A stretch of DNA of 64,000 nucleotides from Desulfocapsa sp. (lineage in GTDB: Bacteria; Desulfobacterota; Desulfobulbia; Desulfobulbales; Desulfocapsaceae): NCBI GenBank assembly GCA_016765495.1, contig JAESPV010000027.1:248001-312000 (forward strand), in the 5' to 3' direction. This document shows, in pieces, positions 17,901 to 26,947 of the stretch. The translations under genes and the position numbers were made by a program. The notes below the pieces were generated by a model. It did no database searches and was not told the DNA's origin. It saw only the letters and a list, made by a program, of their open reading frames with translations. Every line of letters starts with the position of its first letter. Position 1 is the stretch's first letter.

Positions 17901-19077
17901 TACTGATAATGTCTACGCTCTTGCAAATCTTGCAGTCATAACCGGTAATCTCGGTAAAGATGGTGCCGGGCTGAATCCTCTGCGTGGTCAAAATAATGTT
18001 CAGGGGGCAAGCGACATGGGATGTCTTCCACACTTTTTCCCAGGTTACCAAAAATGTGACAATGAGGAAGCAAAGGCTAAATTTGCAAAAATTTGGGATT
18101 CTCCCATAACTGATAAACCTGGACTTATGGCCACTGAAACCGGAGATGCCATAATGGAAGGAAAAATTGGTGGTCTATGGATTATGGGAGAGAACCCGGT
18201 CATAAGTGACCCCAACTCCTCTCATGCAACAAAAGCATTCAAAAAACTGGATTGTCTTGTCGTTCAGGATATCTTTTTAACTGAAACGGCAGAAATTGCA
18301 GATGTAGTACTCCCTGCCGCCTCTTTTGCAGAAAAGGAGGGAACATTTGCCAATACTGAGCGAAAAGTTCAACGTGTACGTCGGGCTGTACCTCCTCCAG
18401 GAGATGCAAGGGACGATCTCTCCATCATTAATATGGTGAGTAACAGAATGTTTGGAAATCGAAACAACGAACGCTGTGATACAATTGATCCGGTTTTTCA
18501 TACTGTGCCGCCCTTTGCATCAGATGTATTTGATGAAATCACAAAATGCTGGGTCGCCATGGCTGGAATGAGTTATGATAGGCTTGAAAACGAGTCTCTT
18601 GCATGGCCTTGCCCTGAAAAAGATCATCCGGGGACTCCGGTTCTCCATAAGGATGCATTTCCCAGAGGAAAAGCCTGGTTATCCGCAATTACCTGGAGTG
18701 GCCCGGCAGAAAAACCAGATAATGAATATCCTCTGGTTTTAACAACTGGCAGGGTGCTGTATCAGTACCATACCGGTACCATGACAAGGCGATCTGAAAT
18801 TTTGGAGAATTCCGCACCCTCGCCATATGTTGAAATGAATCCCTCCGATGCAGAAGCATTGAATCTTGCAGATGATGAAATGGTACGTGCTTCTTCTCGT
18901 CGTGGTACGATAGAGCTTGCTGTACGGATTACTGACAGAGTTTACAAAGGTTTGGTATTTATTCCTTTCCATTACAAGGAAGCATCGGCCAATCTGCTTA
19001 CTAACGATGCTCTTGATCCTCACTGTAAAATCCCGGAAGCAAAGGTTTGTGCAATTAAAATAGAAAAGCTTCAGTAA
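14911..19077 (+). CDS. fdhA: Multidomain selenocysteine formate dehydrogenase (2Fe-2S, GltD-like, ferredoxin, FdhA)
   Basis: The gene reads through an in-frame UGA at 17404-17406 (residue 832), in the active-site context DHCARY-U-HSPTVTGL. This is the Sec position of formate dehydrogenases. Full length is about 1388 residues. Domains in order: a 2Fe-2S ferredoxin (1-80); a glutamate-synthase small-subunit-like flavoprotein (about 95-540, with CKAPCNLTCPGQ, AVIGGGPAGLTAAW and a second fold at AAVIGGNDIAMEVAR); two 4Fe-4S motifs (CIYCGRCERSC, CVSCGKCVEYC); then the 4Fe-4S plus molybdopterin domain from TTCPYCGTGC onward. It would interconvert formate and CO2, and the GltD-like part suggests NAD(P)H exchange by flavin. 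HdrA and MvhD genes follow, so an Hdr-linked, possibly bifurcating complex is inferred. The start is uncertain: no clear Shine-Dalgarno, and TTG at 14893 is an alternative. Confidence 0.93.
17419..17435 (+). promoter_or_regulatory. Bacterial SECIS hairpin for fdhA
   Basis: Directly after the Sec UGA, GTGACC (17419-17424) pairs with GGTCAC (17430-17435) around a GGTCT loop. The GGUCU apical loop is that of the E. coli fdhF SECIS recognised by SelB. The loop starts 19 nt after the UGA, within the usual range. Confidence 0.85.
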
Positions 19078-19166
19078 GCGGACTGTGTATATATTTTCCG
19101 TAGCTTCCATACTACGTTGAGTAAATAGAATTAAAAATTTAAAATAATATTAGCTCGGAGATTCTG

Positions 19167-22100
19167 ATGGGAAATGAAATTAAACAGAGAGAAGGGGCAG
19201 TTATGATACTAGGTGGTGGAATCACCGGTATCCAGGCAGCTCTCGATATGACCGACCTTGGTTATTATGTCTATCTAGTTGAAAAATCACCGGCAGTTGG
19301 CGGTGTTATGGCTCAGCTGGACAAGACCTTTCCTACCAATGATTGCTCAATCTGAATCCTGGCGCCAAAGCTGGTAGAGGCCGGTCGGTCTCCAAACATA
19401 GAGATGATTACCAATGCTGATTTTCTTGCGTTGGAAGGAAAGCCTGGAAACTTTACTGCAAAGCTGAATATCAGGCCACGCTACATTGATGCTGATGCCT
19501 GTACAGCCTGTGGTTTATGTACTCAGTACTGCCCCAAGCATCACTCGGATCCGTACAATGAAGGATTGTCCATTACCCGACCAATCCATATTGATTATGC
19601 TCAAGCAGTTCCTGCAACCTACTATATTGATCCATCGACATGCATGTATATTCAGCATGACACCTGTCAGATCTGTGTACCTGTGTGTCAGAGTCATGCC
19701 ATTAACTTTAATCAGACACCTGAACTTCGTGATCTCAAGATTGGTGCTGTCATTTTATCTCCTGGTTTTGGAAAGATTGCACCAGAAGTATTGGAGAAAT
19801 TCAGTTATGGAAAACATCCAGATGTCGTAACCGCCTATGAATATGAGCGAATGACGACATCATCTGGCCCTTTTCTAGGCGAAATAAAATGTTTCTCCGA
19901 TGGTCGTCATCCTAAATCAATGGCATTTATTCAATGCGTTGGTTCAAGAGATCTGGGCTGTGATAATGGCTACTGTTCTTCAGTTTGTTGTATGTACGCC
20001 ATTAAAGAAGCGCTTGTCACAAAAGAGCATGACCCTGAAGTGGATATCACTATTTACTATATGGATATCCGTACCCAGGGCAGGGATTTTGACGCAGCTC
20101 GTGAACGTGCTGAAGCCATTGGAATAAAATTCGTTCGTGCAAAAGTGGCAGATGTCACACCTTGGGAAAATCACCTGAAACTCACTTATTCCACCCTTGA
20201 TGGTCAGCATAAGTTTGAGTCTCATGATATGGTTGTTCTTTCTGTGGGCATAGAGTCTCCTAAAGACGCCCTGGGCATTTCAAATAGTACCGGGATTGAA
20301 CTCAATAATTACGATTTCTGTAAAACAGAAACATTTACACCTCTGCAAACTTCAGAGGAAGGCATTATTGTAGCCGGTGCATTTCAAGGACCAAAAGATA
20401 TTCCCGAATCAGCTACCCAATCTTCAGGTGCCGCAGCCCTTGCTTCAACTATCCTCAAGACACAGAGGGGGAAAGGGACTGAATCAAAGGAATACCCTGA
20501 TGAACTCTTAGTAAGTGATGAAGATGAAGTCCGTATCGGAGTTTTTGTCTGCCATTGCGGTATCAATATCAGCTCCGTTGTTGATTGTCCTGAAGTTGCA
20601 GTGGATGCCGGTAAAATGAAAAATGTTACCTATCATACTGAACAACTATACTCCTGCTCGCAGGATTCTCAGGAACAAATAAAACAAATCATTAAGGATC
20701 AAAAGCTAAACCGTGTGGTTATAGCTGCTTGTTCTCCAAGAACCCATGAACCACTTTTTCAGGAAACCCTGAGAGATGCAGGACTCAATAGAAATCTTTT
20801 TGAAATGGTTAATATTCGTGATCACTGTTCCTGGGTACATGCTAATGAGCCCGAAGCTGCAACGGATAAATCAAAAGATCTCGTTCGTATGGCAGTTTCA
20901 AAAGCTGCTCATATTCAGCCACTTCCAGAACAGACAGTTCCTGTAACACCGAAAGCGCTTGTGTTAGGTGGTGGCATTGCCGGGATGACTGTTGCATTGA
21001 CGCTGGCTGAGCAGGGATTTGAGTCGGTTCTTGTGGAAAAGTCTTCTGCAATTGGCGGCAATTTGAAGAATTTGAAAAATACTCTTGCCGGAGACAATGT
21101 CGCCGGTTTTCTGAAAACGCTTACTGCAAAGGTTGAAAAATCTGCAAAGATCGATGTTGTAACCGATGCTACTCTTGCTCAAACAGCAGGGTTTATCGGA
21201 AACTTTAACTCTGTAATTGAGAGTGGAAAAGGTGAGGAAAAGAAGGAACAAACCTTTGATCACGGTGTTATTGTAGTTGCAACAGGTGGTCATGAACATC
21301 GTCCTGATCTGTATGAGTTGGGAAAATCTAAAAAAGTTGTTACCCAGCAGGAGCTTGAAGCCAAGCTTTCTGGACGTGCCAGGAATCGTGCACCTAATTC
21401 CATTGTGATGATTCAATGTGCGGGGTCACGTGGTGAAGATCTGAATTATTGTTCTAAGGTTTGCTGTAATCATGCGATTAAAAATATTTTGAAGATCAAG
21501 GAAATTAATCCTGATTCTCAGATTATTGTTCTTTACCGTGATATGCGAACCTATGGCTTTGCAGAAGATTCATATCTTGAGGCCAGAAAGAAGGGGGTTA
21601 TATTTATTCCGTATGAAGTTGATCGCAGGCCTGTAGTTATTTCAAAGGGAACTAAGGTTCAAGTGGACTTTTTTGATTCCATCATGCAGGAAGAAGTCAG
21701 CATAACCCCAGACCTTGTGGCCCTTTCAGTTGGAATTGTACCCGATGGAACTGCAGAACTTTCCAAAATGCTGAAACTGCCTACTACAGCAAACGGATTC
21801 TTTTTAGAAGCCCACGTTAAACTTCGCCCAGTCGAAGCCGCGGTTGGTGGTATTTACATTTGTGGACTGGCTCATGCTCCAAAACCAGTTGAAGAAACCA
21901 TTGCTCAGGCTCAAGCTGCTGCAGCAAAGGCTGCAATACCACTTGTGAAGGGATCTGTAACTGTTGATCCAATTGTTTCCAGTGTTGAACAGGACAATTG
22001 TATCGGTTGTGGGATTTGCACCAGTCTCTGTCCCTATGGTGCAATTATTATGGAAAAAGTTGGTAAGAAACGCAAGGCAAGAACTATTTCTGCATCCTGC

Positions 22101-22232
22101 AAGGCCTGTGGCATCTGTGCTTCCCGCTGTCCAACTTTTGCAATCTCAATGGGTGGTTTTACCAATGAGCAATTGATCTCACAGATTGAGGCATTTGGAA
22201 ACAAAGTAGCTGACGAAAAAGTTGAAGCTTAA
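19167..22232 (+). CDS. hdrA: Selenocysteine-containing long HdrA-type electron-transfer flavoprotein
   Basis: Reading through UGA at 19353-19355 (residue 63) gives [17 protein letters not shown], where most HdrA proteins have CSICILAPKMVE. Total length is 1021 residues, longer than a simple HdrA (about 650). Residues 1-450 hold a first FAD fold ([14 protein letters not shown]) with ferredoxin motifs [12 protein letters not shown] and CQICVPVC, and a Cys-rich [14 protein letters not shown] second HdrA module from about 460 has [38 protein letters not shown], a second FAD fold ([20 protein letters not shown] at about 600), and C-terminal [12 protein letters not shown] and [12 protein letters not shown]. 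HdrA carries the bifurcating flavin of heterodisulfide reductase-like complexes. With mvhD next and fdhA before, it probably passes formate-derived electrons between ferredoxin and disulfide or NAD(P) acceptors. The downstream HdrBC partner is not in the window. Confidence 0.93.
19377..19392 (+). promoter_or_regulatory. Bacterial SECIS-like hairpin for hdrA
   Basis: GAGGCC (19377-19382) pairs with GGTCTC (19387-19392), with one G-U pair, around a GGTC loop. The loop begins 27 nt after the UGA. Loop sequence and distance match the fdhA and mvhD hairpins. Confidence 0.7.
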
Positions 22233-22277
22233 CGATTAATAGATTAAGTAAAAAGAGCAATATACGGAGAATAAAAC

Positions 22278-22880
22278 ATGTCTGATAATTCATTCAGCCC
22301 AAAAATTCTTGGGTTCCTCTGCAACTGGTGTTGTTATGCAGCTGCAGATGCAGCCGGGGTCTCGCGATTTCAATACCCGCCAAACCTTCGAACTGTACGT
22401 GTTATGTGTACAGGAAGAGTAGACCCTTCCTTTGTCTTAAAAGGCTTTCTGGAAGGTGCTGATGCAATTTTTACAGGCGGCTGACAACTTGGTGAATGTC
22501 ATTACCAGGTCGGTAATTATGATGCAATGGGCGTGGATGCACTTGTAAAAAAGGTGCTGAGAGATGTGGGAATTAACGAAGAGCGTTTCAGCCTTCAGTG
22601 GGCATCAGCTGCTGAAGCACCTTTGTTTGTACAACATATTACAAAATTCACTGAAAGTATGAAGAAGCTTGGTCCCATCGGCGAGCCTGAAGGGCTTACC
22701 AGGGAAGAGGTTCAGGAAAGAATTCAAAAGGCACTGGATGCTGTTTCGAGTCAGAAAGTTCGGATGAGTTTTGGCAATGCCAGTAAGGCAGTTCGTAAGG
22801 ATGGAATATGGACTGCTGAACATATCGATGAGATCATTAATACTAAGATGGAGAAATCCTTAGCATCCCTTAGTGAATAG
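22278..22880 (+). CDS. mvhD: Selenocysteine-containing MvhD/FrhD electron-transfer subunit
   Basis: A 200-residue protein if the UGA at 22482-22484 (residue 69) is Sec: FTGG-U-QLGECHYQVGN, where cysteine forms have GCQLGECHY. The N-terminal half, with CNWCCYAAADAAG and MCTGRVDPSFVLKGF, is the 2Fe-2S MvhD domain. It docks HdrA to hydrogenase or formate dehydrogenase and hands electrons to it. Selenocysteine at this site is known in FrhD/VhuD-type proteins. The C-terminal 60 residues are less conserved helical sequence. It lies 45 bp after hdrA with ACGGAG as ribosome site, and ends the Wood-Ljungdahl block ahead of a strong terminator. Confidence 0.93.
22501..22517 (+). promoter_or_regulatory. 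Bacterial SECIS hairpin for mvhD
   Basis: ATTACC (22501-22506) pairs with GGTAAT (22512-22517) around AGGTC, 16 nt after the UGA. The GGUC loop matches the two other Sec genes of this block. Confidence 0.8.
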
Positions 22881-22902
22881 TTACCTATAACGTAACTATT
22901 CA
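22874..22902 (+). terminator. Hairpin at the end of mvhD
   Basis: TGAATAGTTAC (22874-22884, spanning the stop codon) and GTAACTATTCA (22892-22902) form an 11-bp perfect stem with a 7-nt loop. No T-run follows. It probably protects the 3' end or assists the stronger terminator about 80 bp downstream. Confidence 0.5.
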
Positions 22903-22980
22903 CAGCAGCATGGGATAAATACGCTGCTACTGTCCTTCTACAAAAAAAGCCCCCCCGTGTAAGCAGCAACAGGAGGAAAA

Positions 22981-23026
22981 GTGGTCAGATTTATTTAACG
23001 AAAAATAAATCTGACCACTTTTTTTT
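22981..23026. terminator. Strong bidirectional rho-independent terminator
   Basis: A perfect 16-bp stem (22981-22996 with 23003-23018) with a 6-nt loop is followed by eight T residues and preceded by four A residues. It therefore works in both directions between the convergent mvhD and Fe-S subunit genes. Confidence 0.93.
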
Positions 23027-23049
23027 ATCCATTTTCTGATTAGAAGAAA

Positions 23050-23856
23050 CTATTTTTCATCATTCTCAGAAAATCCTTTCACAAGCATTGCACCGGCAAG
23101 TCCGAGGACGCCGATTTCTTTTGCTCTTCTCATGGCAGGTTTTGCCATGGAAGCCATCATGGCACGGCGTTTAACACTGTCCATATCTGCAAGCTTTGGT
23201 GTGTAGTCAGCAAAAAGAAGAGATATGTCTTTCCTGGTTCCAAAATACATGGAGTTAGGTCCAATATGTCCATCTTTTACCTCAAGGCCTTTAGCACCTT
23301 TTTTCACATACTGCGATACTGCTGATTTAGGATCATCAAGATCACCAAAAATACGTGCTTCGGTGATACAGGCCAGTACACAGGAAGGTACCAGTCCCTG
23401 GTCAACACGAGGTTTACAGTAAGTACATTTATCGACTTTACCTTCACTGTCATCATCGGCCAGGGCAGGGTCAACAAAACGGGCACCATATGGGCAGGAA
23501 TCAACACATGCACCACAACCAATGCACCGTTTCTTATCTACCTGTACAGTTCCATCAAATGGATCTTTCCAAGTGGCAGCCACCTGCATGGTGGTTGTTT
23601 TTTGGGATTTTGCGTCTGTAAAGGTCATTTCAACCATATCTACAGGACATTCGTCCACGCAGGGTGGTTTATCACAGTGATTACAAAGTCCAGGGTAGTA
23701 GGTTGCAGCCATTCCATCATCGGTCATGGTTGGGCCAAGACGTTTTACCCATACACGCTGGTAGGGAACTGGAACTTCCCATTCTGCCCGGCAGGCAATT
23801 GTACAGGCATGACAGCCCACACAACGTTCCAGATCTATGATCATTCCATATTGCAT
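23050..23856 (-). CDS. Four-cluster iron-sulfur subunit of a molybdopterin oxidoreductase
   Basis: The 268-residue protein is of the PhsB/PsrB/NrfC/DmsB type. It has four ferredoxin-like Cys motifs: CVGCHACTIAC, CNHCDKPPCVDEC, CIGCGACVDSC and CTYCKPRVDQGLVPSCVLAC. These would carry four 4Fe-4S clusters, passing electrons between the catalytic subunit and a membrane or soluble partner. There is no own export signal; such subunits travel with the Tat-exported catalytic partner. A hydrophobic stretch near the C-terminus (IGVLGLAGAMLVKGF) could touch the membrane. It is the last gene of a chaperone-catalytic-FeS operon, and no NrfD/PsrC-type quinone subunit follows. Confidence 0.92.
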   Translation of the reverse strand: MQYGMIIDLERCVGCHACTIACRAEWEVPVPYQRVWVKRLGPTMTDDGMAATYYPGLCNHCDKPPCVDECPVDMVEMTFTDAKSQKTTTMQVAATWKDPFDGTVQVDKKRCIGCGACVDSCPYGARFVDPALADDDSEGKVDKCTYCKPRVDQGLVPSCVLACITEARIFGDLDDPKSAVSQYVKKGAKGLEVKDGHIGPNSMYFGTRKDISLLFADYTPKLADMDSVKRRAMMASMAKPAMRRAKEIGVLGLAGAMLVKGFSENDEK

Positions 23857-23891
23857 TGAATATATCCTCCTGAAAAGGCTTAAAGATAAGA

Positions 23892-26132
23892 TTAAGCTGG
23901 TATATCCAGAACCTTTCCATTTTTGATCAGTTTAACAAAGTTATTTCTCATCCCATGACATCCGGTTTCGGGGTCAACAGCCAGTTTTGTAATCAGCGAC
24001 TGAGCAGAAACCCCGGCATCAACACCTGTGGTCATCAGCGGGTTAACAGAACCATAACCGTGATACATGTAGACACAGTCTTTTCTGATTCCTGCAGTCA
24101 CCTTAACGGTTGTAGTGGTGGCAGACTTAACACCTTCACTATTTACAAAGCCGACAGTATCACCATCCGTGAGCCCGATTTTGGCAGCAACCTCATCATT
24201 CACCCACACAGGGTTGTCAGGCATGGCATTATGCAGCCATACATTATTCTGACTTCTGTTAAAGGTGTGAACAGGAGCACGGCCAAAGAGCAACCGGGCA
24301 AATCCTTTTGGATTATCAGGAACTGCGACATAGGTAGGAACACCTGGATACCCGGCATCTTCAATGTCATCATTGTAAAGACGAATTTCAAAGTCTTCAG
24401 GCATGACGTATGGATCCTTACCGGGCATGATATGAATACCATCTTCGGCTTTCAGTTGCTTAATGGAGAGATTTACCGATGCAAGGCTCTTGTCCACCAG
24501 TTCTTCAATGGTTTTGACAGGGATCTTGTCTTCATGTCCCATGCGTTTGGCAATTTCGTTACAAATATAAATTTGATCTTTACGCTCAAACATTGGGGCA
24601 ACAAGAGGCATACGAGCAGAAATGTATTGCTGATGTTCTTTGGAAAGATCCCATTGAGTACCCTTTTTGATGTAGTCATACCGTTCAAGGTAGCTTAATT
24701 CCGGTAGAAGAATGTCGGCCCATGCGGTAACATCGGTTGGCAGTACATCAACACACATTACAAAGTCCATGGCCTTGAAGAGATCCTTCGTCTTCTGCTG
24801 GTTAGGAATGGTCTGCAGGAGGTTTTGCCCCCAGACAACACAACTTTTAATGGGGTAAGGCTTACCGGTTATGGCACAGTCACGAATCAGATCTGTGGGA
24901 GTTCCCGGGGGACTAAAAGGATAAATCTTTTCATCTTTCTGGTGATCATAGTTCAAGTCATAATCGGAATCATGATCTTCCCTTGCCCAGGAAACACCTT
25001 TTACTTTTGGACCTTTGGCTGGAACCCAACCACCTTTTACATAGTAGGCACCAAGGATTCCAGTAAGACAGGCCAAAGCACGCTGGCGCTGGAAATCATT
25101 TCCGTGCCAGGATACGAAGCGACCTGGGTGGATGGCTACATTTGGTGCATTTGCTGCCAGCATATCAGCAACTTCTTTTATCTGCTCTGCAGGGATGTCA
25201 CATACTTTGGCTCCTTTCTCAAGGGTCCACTCTTCAATACCTTCTGCGAATTCTTCAAAACCATCGGTGTAATCTTCAACAAATGCTTTGTCGTATTTGT
25301 TGTTTTTTACAAGGTAATTCATGATAGTCAGTAGATATGCTGTGTCGGTACCGGGTTTAATCTGAACCCAGATATCAGCTTTAGCAGCAGATGCAGAAAA
25401 ACGTGGATCAGCAACGATCAGTTTAGCACCATTTTGTAGGCCTTGGATGTACTGTTTGATATGTGAGATATGAACATTCTCACCAAGGTGGACTCCAACG
25501 AAAAAGAGGACTTTGGTGTTTGGCATATCAACTTTTTCACCAGGTGCCTTGTCGATTGTAGCAATATAAGCAGTATCACGGATACCGCGACACTGGAAAA
25601 AAGATGATTCAGAAACGTTGTGAGTTCCTACAGCACGTTCAAAGTAGTGCATGGGGTATTTGGCAGAAGCACCATGTGGAAAAACACAGATTGCGTGTGC
25701 TCCATATTGGTCAACAGTACTTTTCAACCTGGCCCCACATTCATCAAGTGCTTCTTTCCAGGAAATGCGTTTCCATTTGGGAGCACCACGTTTACCAACG
25801 TTTTTCATTGGGTATTTCAGGCGATCCACATCATAAAGCAGTTTCATGCCGGCGCCGCCACGGGCACATATTGCAGTGCCGTTGTCAATGGATTTAGGGT
25901 TTCCTTCGAGTTTTATCAAACGACCGTCCCGTACCTTGCCGACCAACTGACAACGCCAAAAACACATTTCGCAGATTCCACCCACAACGGTTTTGTCACC
26001 GGCAGTTCCCGTTGTATCGAGCGCTGATTTGGTGACACCGGTGCTGGCGGAAACAACCTTAGACAATGGTACCGAGGCTGCTGCCAGGGATGCCGTCTGA
26101 AGGAATTTACGCCTTGTTAGGTTGAAAGCCAT
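23892..26132 (-). CDS. Tat-exported molybdopterin oxidoreductase catalytic subunit (PhsA/PsrA/TtrA-like)
   Basis: About 746 residues of the DMSO-reductase superfamily. The N-terminus MAFNLTRRKFLQTASLAAASVPLS is split here as TRRKFLQ plus a hydrophobic Ala-rich region, a clear twin-arginine signal; the protein is therefore periplasmic. The 4Fe-4S motif is GICEMCFWRCQLVG with a fourth Cys in AICARGGAG. A cysteine in the FFQCRGIRD segment is a possible molybdenum ligand. AGGAGG nine bases before the ATG at 26132 fixes the start; an upstream in-frame ATG would precede it by 30 bases. Relatives reduce thiosulfate, polysulfide, tetrathionate or arsenate, or oxidise sulfur compounds; the substrate cannot be told from sequence alone. 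It overlaps the chaperone gene by 26 bp. Confidence 0.9.
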   Translation of the reverse strand: MAFNLTRRKFLQTASLAAASVPLSKVVSASTGVTKSALDTTGTAGDKTVVGGICEMCFWRCQLVGKVRDGRLIKLEGNPKSIDNGTAICARGGAGMKLLYDVDRLKYPMKNVGKRGAPKWKRISWKEALDECGARLKSTVDQYGAHAICVFPHGASAKYPMHYFERAVGTHNVSESSFFQCRGIRDTAYIATIDKAPGEKVDMPNTKVLFFVGVHLGENVHISHIKQYIQGLQNGAKLIVADPRFSASAAKADIWVQIKPGTDTAYLLTIMNYLVKNNKYDKAFVEDYTDGFEEFAEGIEEWTLEKGAKVCDIPAEQIKEVADMLAANAPNVAIHPGRFVSWHGNDFQRQRALACLTGILGAYYVKGGWVPAKGPKVKGVSWAREDHDSDYDLNYDHQKDEKIYPFSPPGTPTDLIRDCAITGKPYPIKSCVVWGQNLLQTIPNQQKTKDLFKAMDFVMCVDVLPTDVTAWADILLPELSYLERYDYIKKGTQWDLSKEHQQYISARMPLVAPMFERKDQIYICNEIAKRMGHEDKIPVKTIEELVDKSLASVNLSIKQLKAEDGIHIMPGKDPYVMPEDFEIRLYNDDIEDAGYPGVPTYVAVPDNPKGFARLLFGRAPVHTFNRSQNNVWLHNAMPDNPVWVNDEVAAKIGLTDGDTVGFVNSEGVKSATTTTVKVTAGIRKDCVYMYHGYGSVNPLMTTGVDAGVSAQSLITKLAVDPETGCHGMRNNFVKLIKNGKVLDIPA

Positions 26133-26697
26133 CTTCGTCTTCCTCCTTAGTAAAAAAATCAATTAATTGTACAACCACCCTGTAAAAAGGATGGTGAGCT
26201 CCTTCTGTTACCCTGGGGTGAAACTTTTGATACCAAGGGCGAAACAGTTTTTTCAAGAAGTCCTCTACTCCGGTGAAATCTTTTTCTTCAGCCAGAAGTG
26301 AAAGAAATTCAAGTTCGTGAATTAAGTGGTCGGGCAGGTCGGCTTTTTCATCCATTCCAAAACCTTTTTCCCGATAGAAAGCAATGGTGTTACCGGCAAA
26401 TGCTCCTTGCAATGATTGATCCATATAGACAGAGCCGTAGGGAGGAGCAACAACATGGGGCGCTCCATTAATGAAAAGTCTAGTGTACTCTACCTGCAGA
26501 TCTTCAATTGCATCCTGAGCGTTATCAATCTTTTTTTTTATTGATACGCCTTCTTCAACACCACCAAGAGTTCCAAGTAAATTGTAAAAGGCATTGAAGA
26601 AGTCTTCAGTCATCCAGGCAGCATCGGGATACTGCATACACTGTGAAAGAAATCGGTAGATCCTGGCTATATCGTCGGATGGTTCGGTTGCAGACAT
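26107..26697 (-). CDS. TorD/DmsD-family molybdoenzyme chaperone
   Basis: The 196-residue, mostly helical protein belongs to the TorD family: IYRFLSQCMQYPD near the start, VEYTRLFINGAPHVVAPPYGSVY, then DHLIHELEFLSLLAEE. Family members bind the Tat signal of their molybdoenzyme and help cofactor insertion. Its 3' end overlaps the start of the catalytic subunit, so translational coupling is likely and the client is almost certainly that protein. No strong ribosome site is visible before its ATG. Confidence 0.88.
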   Translation of the reverse strand: MSATEPSDDIARIYRFLSQCMQYPDAAWMTEDFFNAFYNLLGTLGGVEEGVSIKKKIDNAQDAIEDLQVEYTRLFINGAPHVVAPPYGSVYMDQSLQGAFAGNTIAFYREKGFGMDEKADLPDHLIHELEFLSLLAEEKDFTGVEDFLKKLFRPWYQKFHPRVTEGAHHPFYRVVVQLIDFFTKEEDEDGFQPNKA

Positions 26698-26947
26698 GAA
26701 TTGTATTGTAATGTATTGTTGGTGAGGTAATGGACATATGTCAATACCTGCATTGCTTTTATTGTTACGGACGTAAAAATAAGTATCATTGAGAATTGCT
26801 ACAAAGTAGTGGCTAACATATCCAAGTGGGTGTGTATTGTCAATGTATTGCTATTTACAGGATTGAAAAAACAGTTGGTTGAGAAGCGTTAGAGCATTAT
26901 GCCCTGCGGGCAGAAGGTGTTTGGTAAGTCCCACAGTGAAAAAGGAT

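Noticed and set aside
23955-24698. Forward frame of 247 codons opposite the molybdoenzyme
   Set aside because: Antisense shadow of a well-supported catalytic subunit; no recognisable domain, no ribosome site.
24825-25334. Forward frame of 169 codons opposite the molybdoenzyme
   Set aside because: Antisense shadow with hydrophobic but featureless composition.
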